From a virus: DNA of 57,957 nucleotides. The stretch spans positions 1 to 57,957 of IMG/VR virus record IMGVR_UViG_3300041583_000163; one strand, written 5' to 3'. The notes under the pieces were generated by a model, which did no database searches, was not told the DNA's origin, and worked only from the letters and a program-made list of their open reading frames with translations. Every line of letters begins with the position of its first letter. The stretch's first letter is position 1. Below, piece after piece: positions 17,194-24,219 of the stretch. The position numbers were made by a program, and so were the translations under genes.

Positions 17194-17507
17194 GGCTTTT
17201 CCGCCTTGCTGGCGAGTATTGCGGCGTCGATAGCATCTTTGACGGTGTAAAGTCTAGATTTTCCTGGGGGCGGTACTTCTCGATCAGTGCCTGCGATTTC
17301 AGCCACACCCCCTCTTGCCGTAAAGCATGTTTCCACATAGGCGTATTCTGTTAGCCATTCAAGCCTCTCTGCATCTTGTAGCTTGTCGGCTAGCTTTGTC
17401 AGCACTGCTGCTTCGATTGCTTCAGCATATTCATGCATGTCGATTTCGTCTTCTCCGATTGATAGGCTTTGCCAGATTTCGTCAATCTCTTCTATTGTCA
17501 GTCTCAT
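17190..17507 (-). CDS. Acidic helical protein of unknown function (105 aa)
   Basis: Begins MRLTIEEIDEIWQSLSIGED; the middle KLQDAERLEWLTEYAYVE is like a motif seen in many small phage proteins. ATGA overlaps on both sides. Function unknown. Confidence 0.75.
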   Translation of the reverse strand: MRLTIEEIDEIWQSLSIGEDEIDMHEYAEAIEAAVLTKLADKLQDAERLEWLTEYAYVETCFTARGGVAEIAGTDREVPPPGKSRLYTVKDAIDAAILASKAEKP

Positions 17508-17875
17508 GGTTTCTCCTTTATGTTGTGTGCGGCTTCTATTGCTCGGGCAATGTTGATTGCATCGTCTGCGAATGTGCCTATGGCTGCTGCCATCTCGCGC
17601 AGGGTTAGCGGCTGCTGTGCTGGTGCTGGTAAAAGGGCAAAAACTGCTTCCGCAATTTCGTCAGCCATTTCAATCTCGCTGGCTGGAATAAAGTCGTCTT
17701 CTGTCATCGTGCCAACCTGCCACGCATTCCAAACACGAGTGCAGACGTAAACGCTTGTCAGGTGATCGCGCACCAAATCGGCAATCTGTTCGACCGTTAC
17801 AAGCGGCTGCCCGCTGGCAAGCTGCGCCTCTAAGTCCAGAACAGTTTTTGTGCGGGTACTGTTGATTGCGGTCAT
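17504..17875 (-). CDS. Acidic helical protein of unknown function (123 aa)
   Basis: Begins MTAINSTRTKTVLDLEAQLA, rich in alanine and acidic residues, mostly helical. It belongs to the same ATGA-coupled run (17038-18072). No motif recognised. Confidence 0.72.
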   Translation of the reverse strand: MTAINSTRTKTVLDLEAQLASGQPLVTVEQIADLVRDHLTSVYVCTRVWNAWQVGTMTEDDFIPASEIEMADEIAEAVFALLPAPAQQPLTLREMAAAIGTFADDAINIARAIEAAHNIKEKP

Positions 17876-18072
17876 GGCTTTTCCTTTTCTAACTGCGCCT
17901 CAAGAAAGGAAATGCGCTTTTGCAGCGGCTCAATTGCTTGGCGCATCTCGTACTCGGTGTGCAGCGGGGCTCCATCGGGCATCGCGGTGCCCAGGCCGTG
18001 CCTAGGCAGGCCATCACTCTCGAGGTATGCGAATTCTGTCTTGCCGTTGGTCTGTGTGAGTTCGTGAGACAT
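17872..18072 (-). CDS. Small protein of unknown function (66 aa), first of a coupled run
   Basis: Begins MSHELTQTNGKTEFAYLESD and ends in a short coiled-coil helix. ATG 18072 follows AGGATACACA. It comes after an intrinsic terminator at 18108-18134, so it may head a new transcript, or be reached by read-through. Confidence 0.72.
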   Translation of the reverse strand: MSHELTQTNGKTEFAYLESDGLPRHGLGTAMPDGAPLHTEYEMRQAIEPLQKRISFLEAQLEKEKP

Positions 18073-18107
18073 TGTGTATCCTGATTAAGTTGAGCTTGTA
18101 GTTTAAC

Positions 18108-18134
18108 AAAAAGATCACGGCTGAAGGCCCGTGA
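18108..18134 (-). terminator. Intrinsic terminator on the minus strand
   Basis: On the minus strand TCACGG pairs with CCGTGA across an 8-base loop and is followed at once by TCTTTTTG. It lies 20 bases after the stop of the small membrane protein gene, separating it from the coupled run that starts at 18072. Confidence 0.65.
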
Positions 18135-18154
18135 CCTGCTGATCCGATGAACGG

Positions 18155-18253
18155 TTAGTTGTTGAAATGCAGGTATAGAAGGGCGACGCCTGCGCATACG
18201 TTTAAGCCTGCCGCGAAGCCGAGCATGGCCCACAGAAAACAGTGCACACTCAT
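18155..18253 (-). CDS. Tiny membrane protein (32 aa)
   Basis: Read from the sequence as MSVHCFLWAMLGFAAGLNVC, then AGVALLYLHFNN: almost entirely one hydrophobic membrane-spanning helix. Its ATG overlaps the stop of the upstream 243-residue gene (ATGA at 18250-18253). Small single-span phage proteins often act on the host membrane; the actual role is unknown. Confidence 0.65.
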   Translation of the reverse strand: MSVHCFLWAMLGFAAGLNVCAGVALLYLHFNN

Positions 18254-18981
18254 ACCCAACCCTTCCCGAGGCCGTGCGCTACGATTGCCACGCTGCGCGC
18301 AGCTTGCTGACTGCCTGCACACAGCATGCAGGTGGAGCATGTGGCCCTGCGGCCTGCCTCTTCACTGGCTGGGCACAGAACCTCTTTGCCTTTGACAATC
18401 TCGCTCACGTCCTTGATGACGCGAAAGGTGCGGTAGCTGCGAGCCCATGCCTTCTTGGCGCCCTCCAAGGTGTCGGCGCTGACCATGGTCATCCATGGTT
18501 GCACGTCTGCGGTGGCGTGCCCGCTCTGGTGGGTGTAGCCTGTCCACCCCCGGGCTTTGCTGATGAGCTTGGCCCAGATGTGAGATGGCACAGCGGCCGG
18601 GTCGCCATAGGTACCCAGTCGGATGCGCTGGCCCCACCCAAGATCCTCGATGTCCGTCGGGGTGTCGCGCAGGGGGTACGCACCTTTCTGGTACTGATTG
18701 AACACGACCAGCGGGCCTTGGCCCATGTTGACGTAGCATGATCGCTTCTCGGCCAGCTTGCGCTCTGGGTCCAGAGTAGGCACACCCTTGTGCTTGCAGT
18801 CGCCGCAGATGCTGTAGTCCTCGCCCAGCTTGTTGGCCAAGATCGGGTCCATGTCGGAGCGCATGATGTAAGATTGAATCATCGAACCTGTTTTACGGTT
18901 GGACGAGTTCCAAATAGCAGCTGCGAATATCGGGGCGCCGTCGATCCTGGACGGGCCGTTGTATATGGTGATGCCGGGCAT
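18250..18981 (-). CDS. Conserved cysteine-containing phage protein, DUF7227-like
   Basis: 243 residues starting MPGITIYNGPSRIDGAPIFA. It has CGDCKHKG near residue 60, CYVN near 82, and CSTCMLC near 215, eight or so cysteines that could bind zinc or an iron-sulfur cluster. I know the outline from many phages and plasmids where it has no proven role; the DUF7227 label is from memory. Its leader holds copy 1 of the intercistronic hairpin. Confidence 0.82.
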   Translation of the reverse strand: MPGITIYNGPSRIDGAPIFAAAIWNSSNRKTGSMIQSYIMRSDMDPILANKLGEDYSICGDCKHKGVPTLDPERKLAEKRSCYVNMGQGPLVVFNQYQKGAYPLRDTPTDIEDLGWGQRIRLGTYGDPAAVPSHIWAKLISKARGWTGYTHQSGHATADVQPWMTMVSADTLEGAKKAWARSYRTFRVIKDVSEIVKGKEVLCPASEEAGRRATCSTCMLCAGSQQAARSVAIVAHGLGKGWV

Positions 18982-19003
18982 TGTGTATTCCTGATTGATT
19001 TGA

Positions 19004-19034
19004 GTTACCGCAGAACCGCTGCGGTGCCGGTGTT
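19004..19034 (-). repeat. Intercistronic hairpin element, copy 1
   Basis: In the transcript ACCGCAG-CGGTT-CTGCGGT, a 7-bp stem, preceded by CACCGGC. It lies between the stop at 19039 and the start at 18981 of the next gene. Copies 2-6 are at 19438, 20055, 21836, 23021 and 23631. Confidence 0.85.
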
Positions 19035-19038
19035 TTTC

Positions 19039-19422
19039 TTAAGCTGTCAGATCGTCTGGCACTTCGGCGGTGTCGCCGATCTTGCTGACCACGTGGCAGC
19101 GCATGGCTGCGACAAGCATAGTTGGGCCAACTGACCTGTTACCGCCTCGCATCCGGCACTCCCACTCTTTGAATGTGGCGATGTACCCGGACTGAATCTT
19201 CTCCCGCTCAATGATCGGCCCGCCTAGAGACCAGTCGGTCGAGTATTCAACATTGGAGAGATATTGCATCGACTCGGGAAAGTCGTCGTCTTTCGGGGTC
19301 GTGTAGACCCAAAAAGAGCGCTCTCCATAAATATGAATACGCAGGTCAGTAGCACCCTCGCATTTCGCCACCAGCCAATTAAGCTGGATGTTGGTGGCTT
19401 CTGACACTTTGACTTTGTTCAT
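19039..19422 (-). CDS. DUF2591 family phage protein
   Basis: 127 residues starting MNKVKVSEATNIQLNWLVAK, with YSTDWSLGGPIIERE and TMLVAAMRCHVVSKIGD. This is the pattern of DUF2591, a common phage protein of unknown function. Leader: hairpin copy 2, then AGGAG and ATG 19422. Confidence 0.92.
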   Translation of the reverse strand: MNKVKVSEATNIQLNWLVAKCEGATDLRIHIYGERSFWVYTTPKDDDFPESMQYLSNVEYSTDWSLGGPIIEREKIQSGYIATFKEWECRMRGGNRSVGPTMLVAAMRCHVVSKIGDTAEVPDDLTA

Positions 19423-19437
19423 TGTGTTTCTCCTGTG

Positions 19438-19469
19438 GTTACCGCAGAACCGCTGCGGTGCCGGTGTTT
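19438..19469 (-). repeat. Intercistronic hairpin element, copy 2
   Basis: Same element with the A-T closing pair (ACCGCAG / CTGCGGT). It ends six bases before the CAGGAG of the DUF2591 gene, close enough to affect ribosome binding. Confidence 0.87.
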
Positions 19470-19471
19470 AC

Positions 19472-19678
19472 TTACGAGGTCTTCGCTTTTATTGGTTGAA
19501 ATTGCGGGCACTGCGCATCACCCCAAGAGTTGTATTGGGCCACGTAGTGGTCTCGATCAAACATTCGGAGCACGTCAACTCGTGAGGGTTCTTTGCAAAC
19601 CCCCCGGTGGCATGCCCACGCTGAAAACTTGCAACTAAGAACTACTTTGTTGTCGACAGTTTTTGTGCAATTGCTCAT
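19472..19678 (-). CDS. Small cysteine-rich protein of unknown function (68 aa)
   Basis: Begins MSNCTKTVDNKVVLSCKFSA; five cysteines in 68 residues. AAAGGAG precedes ATG 19678. No motif recognised. Confidence 0.68.
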   Translation of the reverse strand: MSNCTKTVDNKVVLSCKFSAWACHRGVCKEPSRVDVLRMFDRDHYVAQYNSWGDAQCPQFQPIKAKTS

Positions 19679-19690
19679 GTCCGTTCTCCT

Positions 19691-20032
19691 TTAAGAGGTC
19701 TTCTTAGCCCGCACGTCAATGCGGAAGTACCCTGCCGTCGACACGGTGTGCGCGACGACCCTTTGCTTGCTGGGCTTCATGCTGATAGCCATGGCCTGCC
19801 AGTCGATCTTGGTGCCGCCGGGCACCTCGGACACGGTGCAGCGGAAGAAGTCGGACTCGTATGCGCGCTTGTTGTGTGAGATCAGCAGATCCTTGCACGC
19901 CGCCTCCTCGACCTTGAGCGCTGCGATGGCGCCCTTGATGTATGCCAGCCGGTCGACGGCCTGCTCTGGGGTTGCCATGGCCACGGGGGCGTTGGGGATG
20001 GTGCTGTTGATGGCTTCGATAAAGGTAGTCAT
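19691..20032 (-). CDS. Conserved phage protein of unknown function (113 aa)
   Basis: Begins MTTFIEAINSTIPNAPVAMA; a first helical half, then a beta-rich half with RCTVSEVPGGTKIDWQAMA. Many phages carry proteins of this shape whose role is not known. Leader: hairpin copy 3 and AGGA before ATG 20032. Confidence 0.75.
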   Translation of the reverse strand: MTTFIEAINSTIPNAPVAMATPEQAVDRLAYIKGAIAALKVEEAACKDLLISHNKRAYESDFFRCTVSEVPGGTKIDWQAMAISMKPSKQRVVAHTVSTAGYFRIDVRAKKTS

Positions 20033-20054
20033 TTTGTTTCCTGATGGGAGAGGT

Positions 20055-20085
20055 GTTGCCGCAGAACCGCTGCGGCGGCGGTGTT
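20055..20085 (-). repeat. Intercistronic hairpin element, copy 3 (compensated stem)
   Basis: Here the stem is GCCGCAG / CTGCGGC: compared with copies 1, 2 and 6 the closing A-T pair is G-C, changed on both sides. This is the one sign of covariation among the six. Confidence 0.85.
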
Positions 20086-20089
20086 TTTG

Positions 20090-20491
20090 TTATGCTGTGG
20101 GGAGCGTGAAGGTCAGGCCAAGCTGGCGCGCTACCGCTTTCATCTGCTCGTGGAAATCCCCGATGGTGTGCTCGCCATACTTACTGTCGGGCATATGGTT
20201 GTCGTGAGTTTGTTGCATCTGGTCGACCAAATTCGAGGCTTGCGCTGTATCGGGTACACCCGACTTGACCAATGCCTCGAATGGAGCCCCCCTCACGGCG
20301 ATTTTCCCCTCTAGCTCTCGGGTGTAGTGCTCATCGGCGATAAGCCACCCTGCGGCGCACTTGCGCCCCTCGGTGCCCCTGTACTGGCAGCTGATGTCAC
20401 ACTCTGGGTTGGTGCGCCCCGTGCTGGCTACGCCCTGCGTGGTGAGGTTTGTGAGTACTGTGTCGAACATTTGTTGAAGTGTGAGAGTCAT
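20090..20491 (-). CDS. Conserved phage protein of unknown function (133 aa)
   Basis: Begins MTLTLQQMFDTVLTNLTTQG. The centre CQYRGTEGRKCAAGWLIADE is a pattern I know from many phages of different hosts; the function is not known. The two cysteines may bind metal. Its start overlaps nothing; its N-terminal neighbour ends in an ATGA overlap at 20488. Confidence 0.82.
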   Translation of the reverse strand: MTLTLQQMFDTVLTNLTTQGVASTGRTNPECDISCQYRGTEGRKCAAGWLIADEHYTRELEGKIAVRGAPFEALVKSGVPDTAQASNLVDQMQQTHDNHMPDSKYGEHTIGDFHEQMKAVARQLGLTFTLPTA

Positions 20492-20691
20492 GTCTTTTCT
20501 CCTATGGTGTTTCCGAATAGCTGCGCCCTTGCTAAGTGGCGATACCTACACTGGTTGTTTGCGTCCGTGAAGGCGTAGCCGTTGCTCATGGTGTCGGTGC
20601 GCCAGAACTCGTTCCATTCACCTTGCAGCTCCTCTTCACAGATCAGGGTGAGGTTCTCTTGGCGTTGGCGAATACCAGGATATGCGGTCAT
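20488..20691 (-). CDS. Small protein of unknown function (67 aa)
   Basis: Begins MTAYPGIRQRQENLTLICEE. ATGA overlaps with genes on both sides (20488 and 20688). No motif recognised. Confidence 0.68.
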   Translation of the reverse strand: MTAYPGIRQRQENLTLICEEELQGEWNEFWRTDTMSNGYAFTDANNQCRYRHLARAQLFGNTIGEKT

Positions 20692-20855
20692 TTGTAGCTC
20701 CAGAAGATGAGTGCGGCCACAGCTGCAGCCGTGGTGATTACGATAGCGATGCCGTCCCAGTCAACGCGCTGGCGCTCCCCCAGTAGTGCGCGCTGTATGC
20801 GCAGGTCGTCGCTGCCGATGCGCACGCCGGAGCGTGTGGTGTATGGTGTTTTCAT
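20688..20855 (-). CDS. Small membrane-anchored protein (55 aa)
   Basis: Read from the sequence as MKTPYTTRSGVRIGSDDLRI and on, with a C-terminal membrane helix IAIVITTAAAVAALIFW. ATGA overlaps on both sides support it. Function unknown. Confidence 0.68.
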   Translation of the reverse strand: MKTPYTTRSGVRIGSDDLRIQRALLGERQRVDWDGIAIVITTAAAVAALIFWSYK

Positions 20856-21511
20856 AGTTCGATCTGTGTTGGGTCAAAGGTGGCAGCTGCGATGTTGGCC
20901 ATGCCCAGATACTGAAGCGCTTTGACATGCGTCTTGTCGCCATTGGTGTCAATGAGCACCTTCGAGCGGAACTCGGCCAGAGTGCCAAAGAAGCAGCTAC
21001 TGCGTACCCGGATAGCGTCTACGTGGTTGAAGAAATACGTGGTGCGTGCTTCAGTGCCTGCCCCTGCAATAGCCAGAAACGGATACCCCTCCTTTACTTT
21101 GGAGCCCTCGAAGCGGCAACCTACACCGAAGCGGCAACCTACACCGAAGCTGCACCGCGCACCGAAGCTGCACCGCGCACCGAAGCTGCACACCGCACCG
21201 AAGCTGCACCCCTCGCCGAAGCTGCACCACGCACCGAAGTTGCACCCCTCGCCGAAGCTGCACCACGGACCGAAGCTGCACCGCGCACCGAAGCTGCACC
21301 CCTCGCCGAAGCTGCACACCGCACCGAAGCTGCACCGATCACCGAAGCGGCAACCTACACCGAAGCTGCACCGCGCACCGAAGCTGCACCGCGCACCGAA
21401 GTTGCACCGCGCACCGAAGACACGGATGTCTGTGTAGTCCCCTGACGGGCACTGTCGAAAACCATCAACGATTGGGAAGGCGTCGAATTCTTCTTGTGTG
21501 TATTTTTTCAT
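20852..21511 (-). CDS. Cysteine-ladder hexapeptide-repeat protein
   Basis: 219 residues. After a short N-terminal domain (MKKYTQEEFDAFPIVDGFRQ) come about 17 six-residue units of the form S-F-G-x-x-C (residues about 31-133), then a globular C-terminal domain. A period of six with an aromatic residue at a fixed place points to a left-handed beta-helix, which would stack 17 cysteines in one row. I have seen related proteins in many phages and bacteria; the function is unknown. The repeat is also visible in DNA as an 18-base period. Confidence 0.85.
   Translation of the reverse strand: MKKYTQEEFDAFPIVDGFRQCPSGDYTDIRVFGARCNFGARCSFGARCSFGVGCRFGDRCSFGAVCSFGEGCSFGARCSFGPWCSFGEGCNFGAWCSFGEGCSFGAVCSFGARCSFGARCSFGVGCRFGVGCRFEGSKVKEGYPFLAIAGAGTEARTTYFFNHVDAIRVRSSCFFGTLAEFRSKVLIDTNGDKTHVKALQYLGMANIAAATFDPTQIEL
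21098..21423 (-). repeat. 18-base tandem repeat coding the S-F-G-x-x-C units
   Basis: Degenerate 18-base units around ccgaagctgcaccgc (plus strand) follow each other through the repeat part of the gene at 20852-21511. The units differ mainly at the two x positions. Confidence 0.85.
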
Positions 21512-21521
21512 GTCGTCTTCC

Positions 21522-21821
21522 TCAGATGTTTTGTAGGATGAACTGCCGCACGTCGGCGGGCAGGCTGTCGAAGCTAACGCGTTTGCCCAGGTGTCGCCCG
21601 GTCAAGAACTCGGGGTTCTCGCCGTGCTGACCAAAGCCTTGCGGGTGAAACGGCCTTACGCCGGCGGCGAGGTACGGGTAGACCATTTCGTAACTCGAAA
21701 GAAACCGGTAGCCCTTGAAGGCGATGGTGTACCGGTCGGCTGGGCCGTCTGGCCCTGTGTCGAAGATGCGGCAGGTCATGCGCTTGCCGTCGACGATGAT
21801 GGTGTTCTTGATTCGAGTCAT
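21522..21821 (-). CDS. Conserved phage protein of unknown function (99 aa)
   Basis: Begins MTRIKNTIIVDGKRMTCRIF and has FHPQGFGQHGE and LGKRVSFDSLPADVRQFI, a pattern common in phages but not characterised. ATG 21821 is chosen by its AGGAG; its leader carries hairpin copy 4. Confidence 0.82.
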   Translation of the reverse strand: MTRIKNTIIVDGKRMTCRIFDTGPDGPADRYTIAFKGYRFLSSYEMVYPYLAAGVRPFHPQGFGQHGENPEFLTGRHLGKRVSFDSLPADVRQFILQNI

Positions 21822-21835
21822 GTCGTTTCTCCTGA

Positions 21836-21866
21836 GTTGCCGCAGAACCGCTGCGGTGCCGGTGTT
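21836..21866 (-). repeat. Intercistronic hairpin element, copy 4
   Basis: Six-base stem (CCGCAG / CTGCGG) with an A-C mismatch at the outer position. It stands directly before AACTCAGGAG of the gene at 21522-21821. Confidence 0.85.
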
Positions 21867-21871
21867 GTTCT

Positions 21872-22021
21872 TCAGATGCTCTCTTCCCAACCCCAAGCGC
21901 TGAGGTTGGACGGCTGGTGCTTGCTGGTGTAGGCGTTCATCTGCACTGCCTTTGTCTTAGACAAGTGCGTCCACTCGGTGCGCTCTCCAGAGCGAGTGAT
22001 GGTGTAAAAGGTGTATCTCAT
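21872..22021 (-). CDS. Small protein of unknown function (49 aa)
   Basis: Begins MRYTFYTITRSGERTEWTHL; AAGGAAAACGTC precedes ATG 22021, whereas the longer frame has no such site. Short beta-rich protein; conserved-looking but unknown. Confidence 0.68.
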   Translation of the reverse strand: MRYTFYTITRSGERTEWTHLSKTKAVQMNAYTSKHQPSNLSAWGWEESI

Positions 22022-22031
22022 GACGTTTTCC

Positions 22032-22331
22032 TTAGCGGTAAAAGGTGACGTAGGTAATTTTGGCCAGCACTGCTGCCTTCGCATCTGCCCGGTTCTTGGC
22101 TCTCACGTATATCCGGGTGCCTTGAGCTGCTGGCGCGTTGAAGGCGCACCACATGGGCATGCCCATACCCCAGTACGTGCCGTCGGGGGCGTAGGCCGCA
22201 TTGACCATGTTGATGCGCTGTAGGTACAGCTTCAGGGTCATGTCGTACCTGTCCGAGTCGCCCATGGGGGATCCAAAGCGAGCGGGGCACGGGTCGTTGC
22301 GCAGGATGGTGTTGATGTTTGGCGTTGTCAT
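22032..22331 (-). CDS. Paralogue A of a tandem gene pair (99 aa)
   Basis: Begins MTTPNINTILRNDPCPARFG. It matches the gene at 23055-23354 along its whole length (shared blocks MGDSDRYDMT, PDGTYWGMG, MWCAFNAPAAQGTR, AVLAK). The two differ most around residues 40-50. AGGAG precedes ATG 22331. Function unknown. Confidence 0.85.
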   Translation of the reverse strand: MTTPNINTILRNDPCPARFGSPMGDSDRYDMTLKLYLQRINMVNAAYAPDGTYWGMGMPMWCAFNAPAAQGTRIYVRAKNRADAKAAVLAKITYVTFYR

Positions 22332-22356
22332 GTCATTTCTCCTGATGTGTATGCGC

Positions 22357-23007
22357 TTAAGCGCTGGTCGGGAACAGCTCTTCCTGTGTGTATGCGGGCT
22401 CGATGTCTATCGCTTGCGCCAGGGCGAGCATGGCTTCACAGGTGACGTACTCCTCCCCGTAGAAACCCCAGCATGAGTCCAGATGCTTGCGCTCAATCTC
22501 CTCACCGGCATCGTCACACTCGATGCGCTCAATGACGTAGCCGTAGACCTCACCCCTCAAATACATGGCGAACTCGTCAACCACGCCGTCGATGTACTGG
22601 TGAGCCTTGTCGCGCTGCTTGGGTGATAGGCGCTTGTTGCCCCATTCTTTGAGGGCGTCTTTGTCCGTCATGTAGGCCCAGCCGCTGCGCCCGCTGTCCC
22701 AAGGGCATTGGTACGGGTTCTCGCGCAGTCGTGTGCCGTCGGGCAGCAAGCTGCCGGTGCTTATGGTGGCCCCACTGTGGACGTAGGCCCACACCCGCAC
22801 GCCGACCAGCAGGCCGCTCTCGATGTCTTGCCCGATCTGGTCAAGCTCGTCGTGGGTGCAGGGCTGGTTGCCCAGCGTGTTTCGTGCGCTGCCTCGGTAG
22901 GCTATTCTGACGATGTCGCTCTCGGGCGGCTCTGCGTTATCGTCCTGGTAGATGCTGGCCACGATGTTGGCGTGGGTGGTGCTTGCGATCTCTTTGACTT
23001 TGTTCAT
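22357..23007 (-). CDS. Conserved phage protein of unknown function (216 aa)
   Basis: Begins MNKVKEIASTTHANIVASIY. It is acidic and ends in a conserved-looking part (DSCWGFYGEEYVTCEAMLAL) that I have seen in other phage proteins. ATG 23007 has AGGAG before it and hairpin copy 5 just upstream. An anti-restriction or DNA-mimic role would fit an acidic early protein but there is no evidence for it. Confidence 0.8.
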   Translation of the reverse strand: MNKVKEIASTTHANIVASIYQDDNAEPPESDIVRIAYRGSARNTLGNQPCTHDELDQIGQDIESGLLVGVRVWAYVHSGATISTGSLLPDGTRLRENPYQCPWDSGRSGWAYMTDKDALKEWGNKRLSPKQRDKAHQYIDGVVDEFAMYLRGEVYGYVIERIECDDAGEEIERKHLDSCWGFYGEEYVTCEAMLALAQAIDIEPAYTQEELFPTSA

Positions 23008-23020
23008 GTTGAACTCCTGA

Positions 23021-23052
23021 GTTGCCGCAGAACCGCTGCGGTGCCGGTGTTC
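23021..23052 (-). repeat. Intercistronic hairpin element, copy 5
   Basis: Identical core to copy 4, again just before AACTCAGGAG. Both copies adjoin genes of one of the two paralogues, so they may have been duplicated together. Confidence 0.85.
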
Positions 23053-23054
23053 TC

Positions 23055-23354
23055 TTATCGGTAAAAGGTGACACTGGTCAGTTTGGCCAGCACTGCTGCC
23101 TTCGCAGCGGCGCGGTCCTTGGCTCGCACATACACTCGGGTGCCCTGAGCTGCTGGCGCGTTGAAGGCGCACCACATGGGCGCGCCCATGCCCCAGTAGG
23201 TGCCGTCGGGGCCGTAGTACCAGCCGATGAAGTTGACGCGCTGTAGGTACAGCTTCGGGGTCATGTCGTACCTGTCCGAGTCCCCCATGGGGGCGCCGAA
23301 GCGGCTGTTGCGGGGGTCTGTTCTCAGTATGGTGTTGATGTTGGGCGTCGTCAT
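23055..23354 (-). CDS. Paralogue B of a tandem gene pair (99 aa)
   Basis: Same length and layout as the gene at 22032-22331: MTTPNINTILRTDPRNSRFG at the start and VTFYR at the end. Most residues are shared. The pair is separated by the 216-residue gene. Function unknown. Confidence 0.85.
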   Translation of the reverse strand: MTTPNINTILRTDPRNSRFGAPMGDSDRYDMTPKLYLQRVNFIGWYYGPDGTYWGMGAPMWCAFNAPAAQGTRVYVRAKDRAAAKAAVLAKLTSVTFYR

Positions 23355-23355
23355 G

Positions 23356-23610
23356 TCAGAGGTCCTCCCAAAAAAGGATGTTCACGTCGCCCTCGGCCAC
23401 GCCAATGACGCTTACGTTGTCGGGGGTGTAGTGGAGGTGGTCAAAGTCGTCCGCGTCCTCCGGGTCGGGGTTGCCGTTCCAGTCGTCGCAGCATTCGGCG
23501 AGACCCTGCGACTTGGCGTGTTCGAGACTCTCGGCCAACACGGTTGAAATCCAGATCGTGCCGGTGTTGTTCGACTCCCGGCAGAACACGGTGTAGGGTT
23601 TCAGTGTCAT
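23356..23610 (-). CDS. Acidic conserved phage protein (84 aa)
   Basis: Begins MTLKPYTVFCRESNNTGTIW; very acidic in the second half (DDWNGNPDPEDADDFDHL). Its stop lies one base before the start of paralogue B. Leader: AGGAG and hairpin copy 6. Function unknown. Confidence 0.78.
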   Translation of the reverse strand: MTLKPYTVFCRESNNTGTIWISTVLAESLEHAKSQGLAECCDDWNGNPDPEDADDFDHLHYTPDNVSVIGVAEGDVNILFWEDL

Positions 23611-23630
23611 GTCTTTTCTCCTGATGGTTT

Positions 23631-23663
23631 GTTACCGCAGAACCGCTGCGGTGCCGGTTGTTT
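23631..23663 (-). repeat. Intercistronic hairpin element, copy 6
   Basis: Seven-base stem with A-T closing pair as in copies 1 and 2, with one extra T in the flank. It lies between the stops/starts of the genes at 23672 and 23610. Confidence 0.85.
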
Positions 23664-23671
23664 GACACTGG

Positions 23672-23884
23672 TTACTCTGTTCCGGGGAACTCGGCGTCCC
23701 AGTCGATTGGTGCGAAGCTCTTGCGGTCACGCTCGTCTTCTTCAGCGTGTCGCTGCTTTGTAGCCTCGCGTTTGATGCGGTCACGTTCTTGGCGCTCTCT
23801 CTTTTTTATCAGCGCCGGGGGCTCTACCTTCGGGGGTGTGTCGTCCCACCCCCTCATGATCTGGGGCAGTGTTGGTGCGTTCAT
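23672..23884 (-). CDS. Small charged helical protein (70 aa)
   Basis: Begins MNAPTLPQIMRGWDDTPPKV, followed by a strongly charged helix (KKRERQERDRIKREATKQRH). ATGA overlap with the upstream gene at 23881. Possibly RNA- or DNA-binding by charge; otherwise unknown. Confidence 0.7.
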   Translation of the reverse strand: MNAPTLPQIMRGWDDTPPKVEPPALIKKRERQERDRIKREATKQRHAEEDERDRKSFAPIDWDAEFPGTE

Positions 23885-24219
23885 TTATCGACTGCCGGCG
23901 GTAGTTCCATAGAGCCTGTATCTCGGGATGCTTTGAAGCGCGCTGTGGCAGCGCGTATTAGGGGTAGTGGCACGCCTGGGCCGAAGTCGATGTTTATGTT
24001 GCGAGCGCTCAGCTTGGGGTGGCACCAAGTCATGGCGTGCTTACTTGATAGGGTCAAACTGGTTAGCTCCCCCGCCGCCATGCTGTCTAGTGCGGCGCTG
24101 ATCCGGGCCAATTCACTTACCGCATAGTCGGGGCTATCCACCCACCACCGCCCGGTGTCGATGAACGTGATGCGTGGTGTCACCCACATAGCGGTGCGGG
24201 TTCTGTATGTCTTGTTCAT
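23881..24219 (-). CDS. Protein of unknown function (112 aa)
   Basis: Begins MNKTYRTRTAMWVTPRITFI. ATG 24219 overlaps the upstream stop as ATGA, so I prefer it to the longer frame. Mixed alpha/beta; no motif recognised. Confidence 0.72.
   Translation of the reverse strand: MNKTYRTRTAMWVTPRITFIDTGRWWVDSPDYAVSELARISAALDSMAAGELTSLTLSSKHAMTWCHPKLSARNINIDFGPGVPLPLIRAATARFKASRDTGSMELPPAVDK

Noticed and set aside
20927-21445. Repetitive plus-strand frames across the hexapeptide gene
   Set aside because: They are forced by the 18-base repeat being open in several frames; the minus-strand gene has normal ends and operon junctions.
19004-23663. The six hairpins as a CRISPR array or transposon remnants
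   Set aside because: They are spaced irregularly by whole genes and have no terminal repeats or spacers of even length; a leader element fits better.
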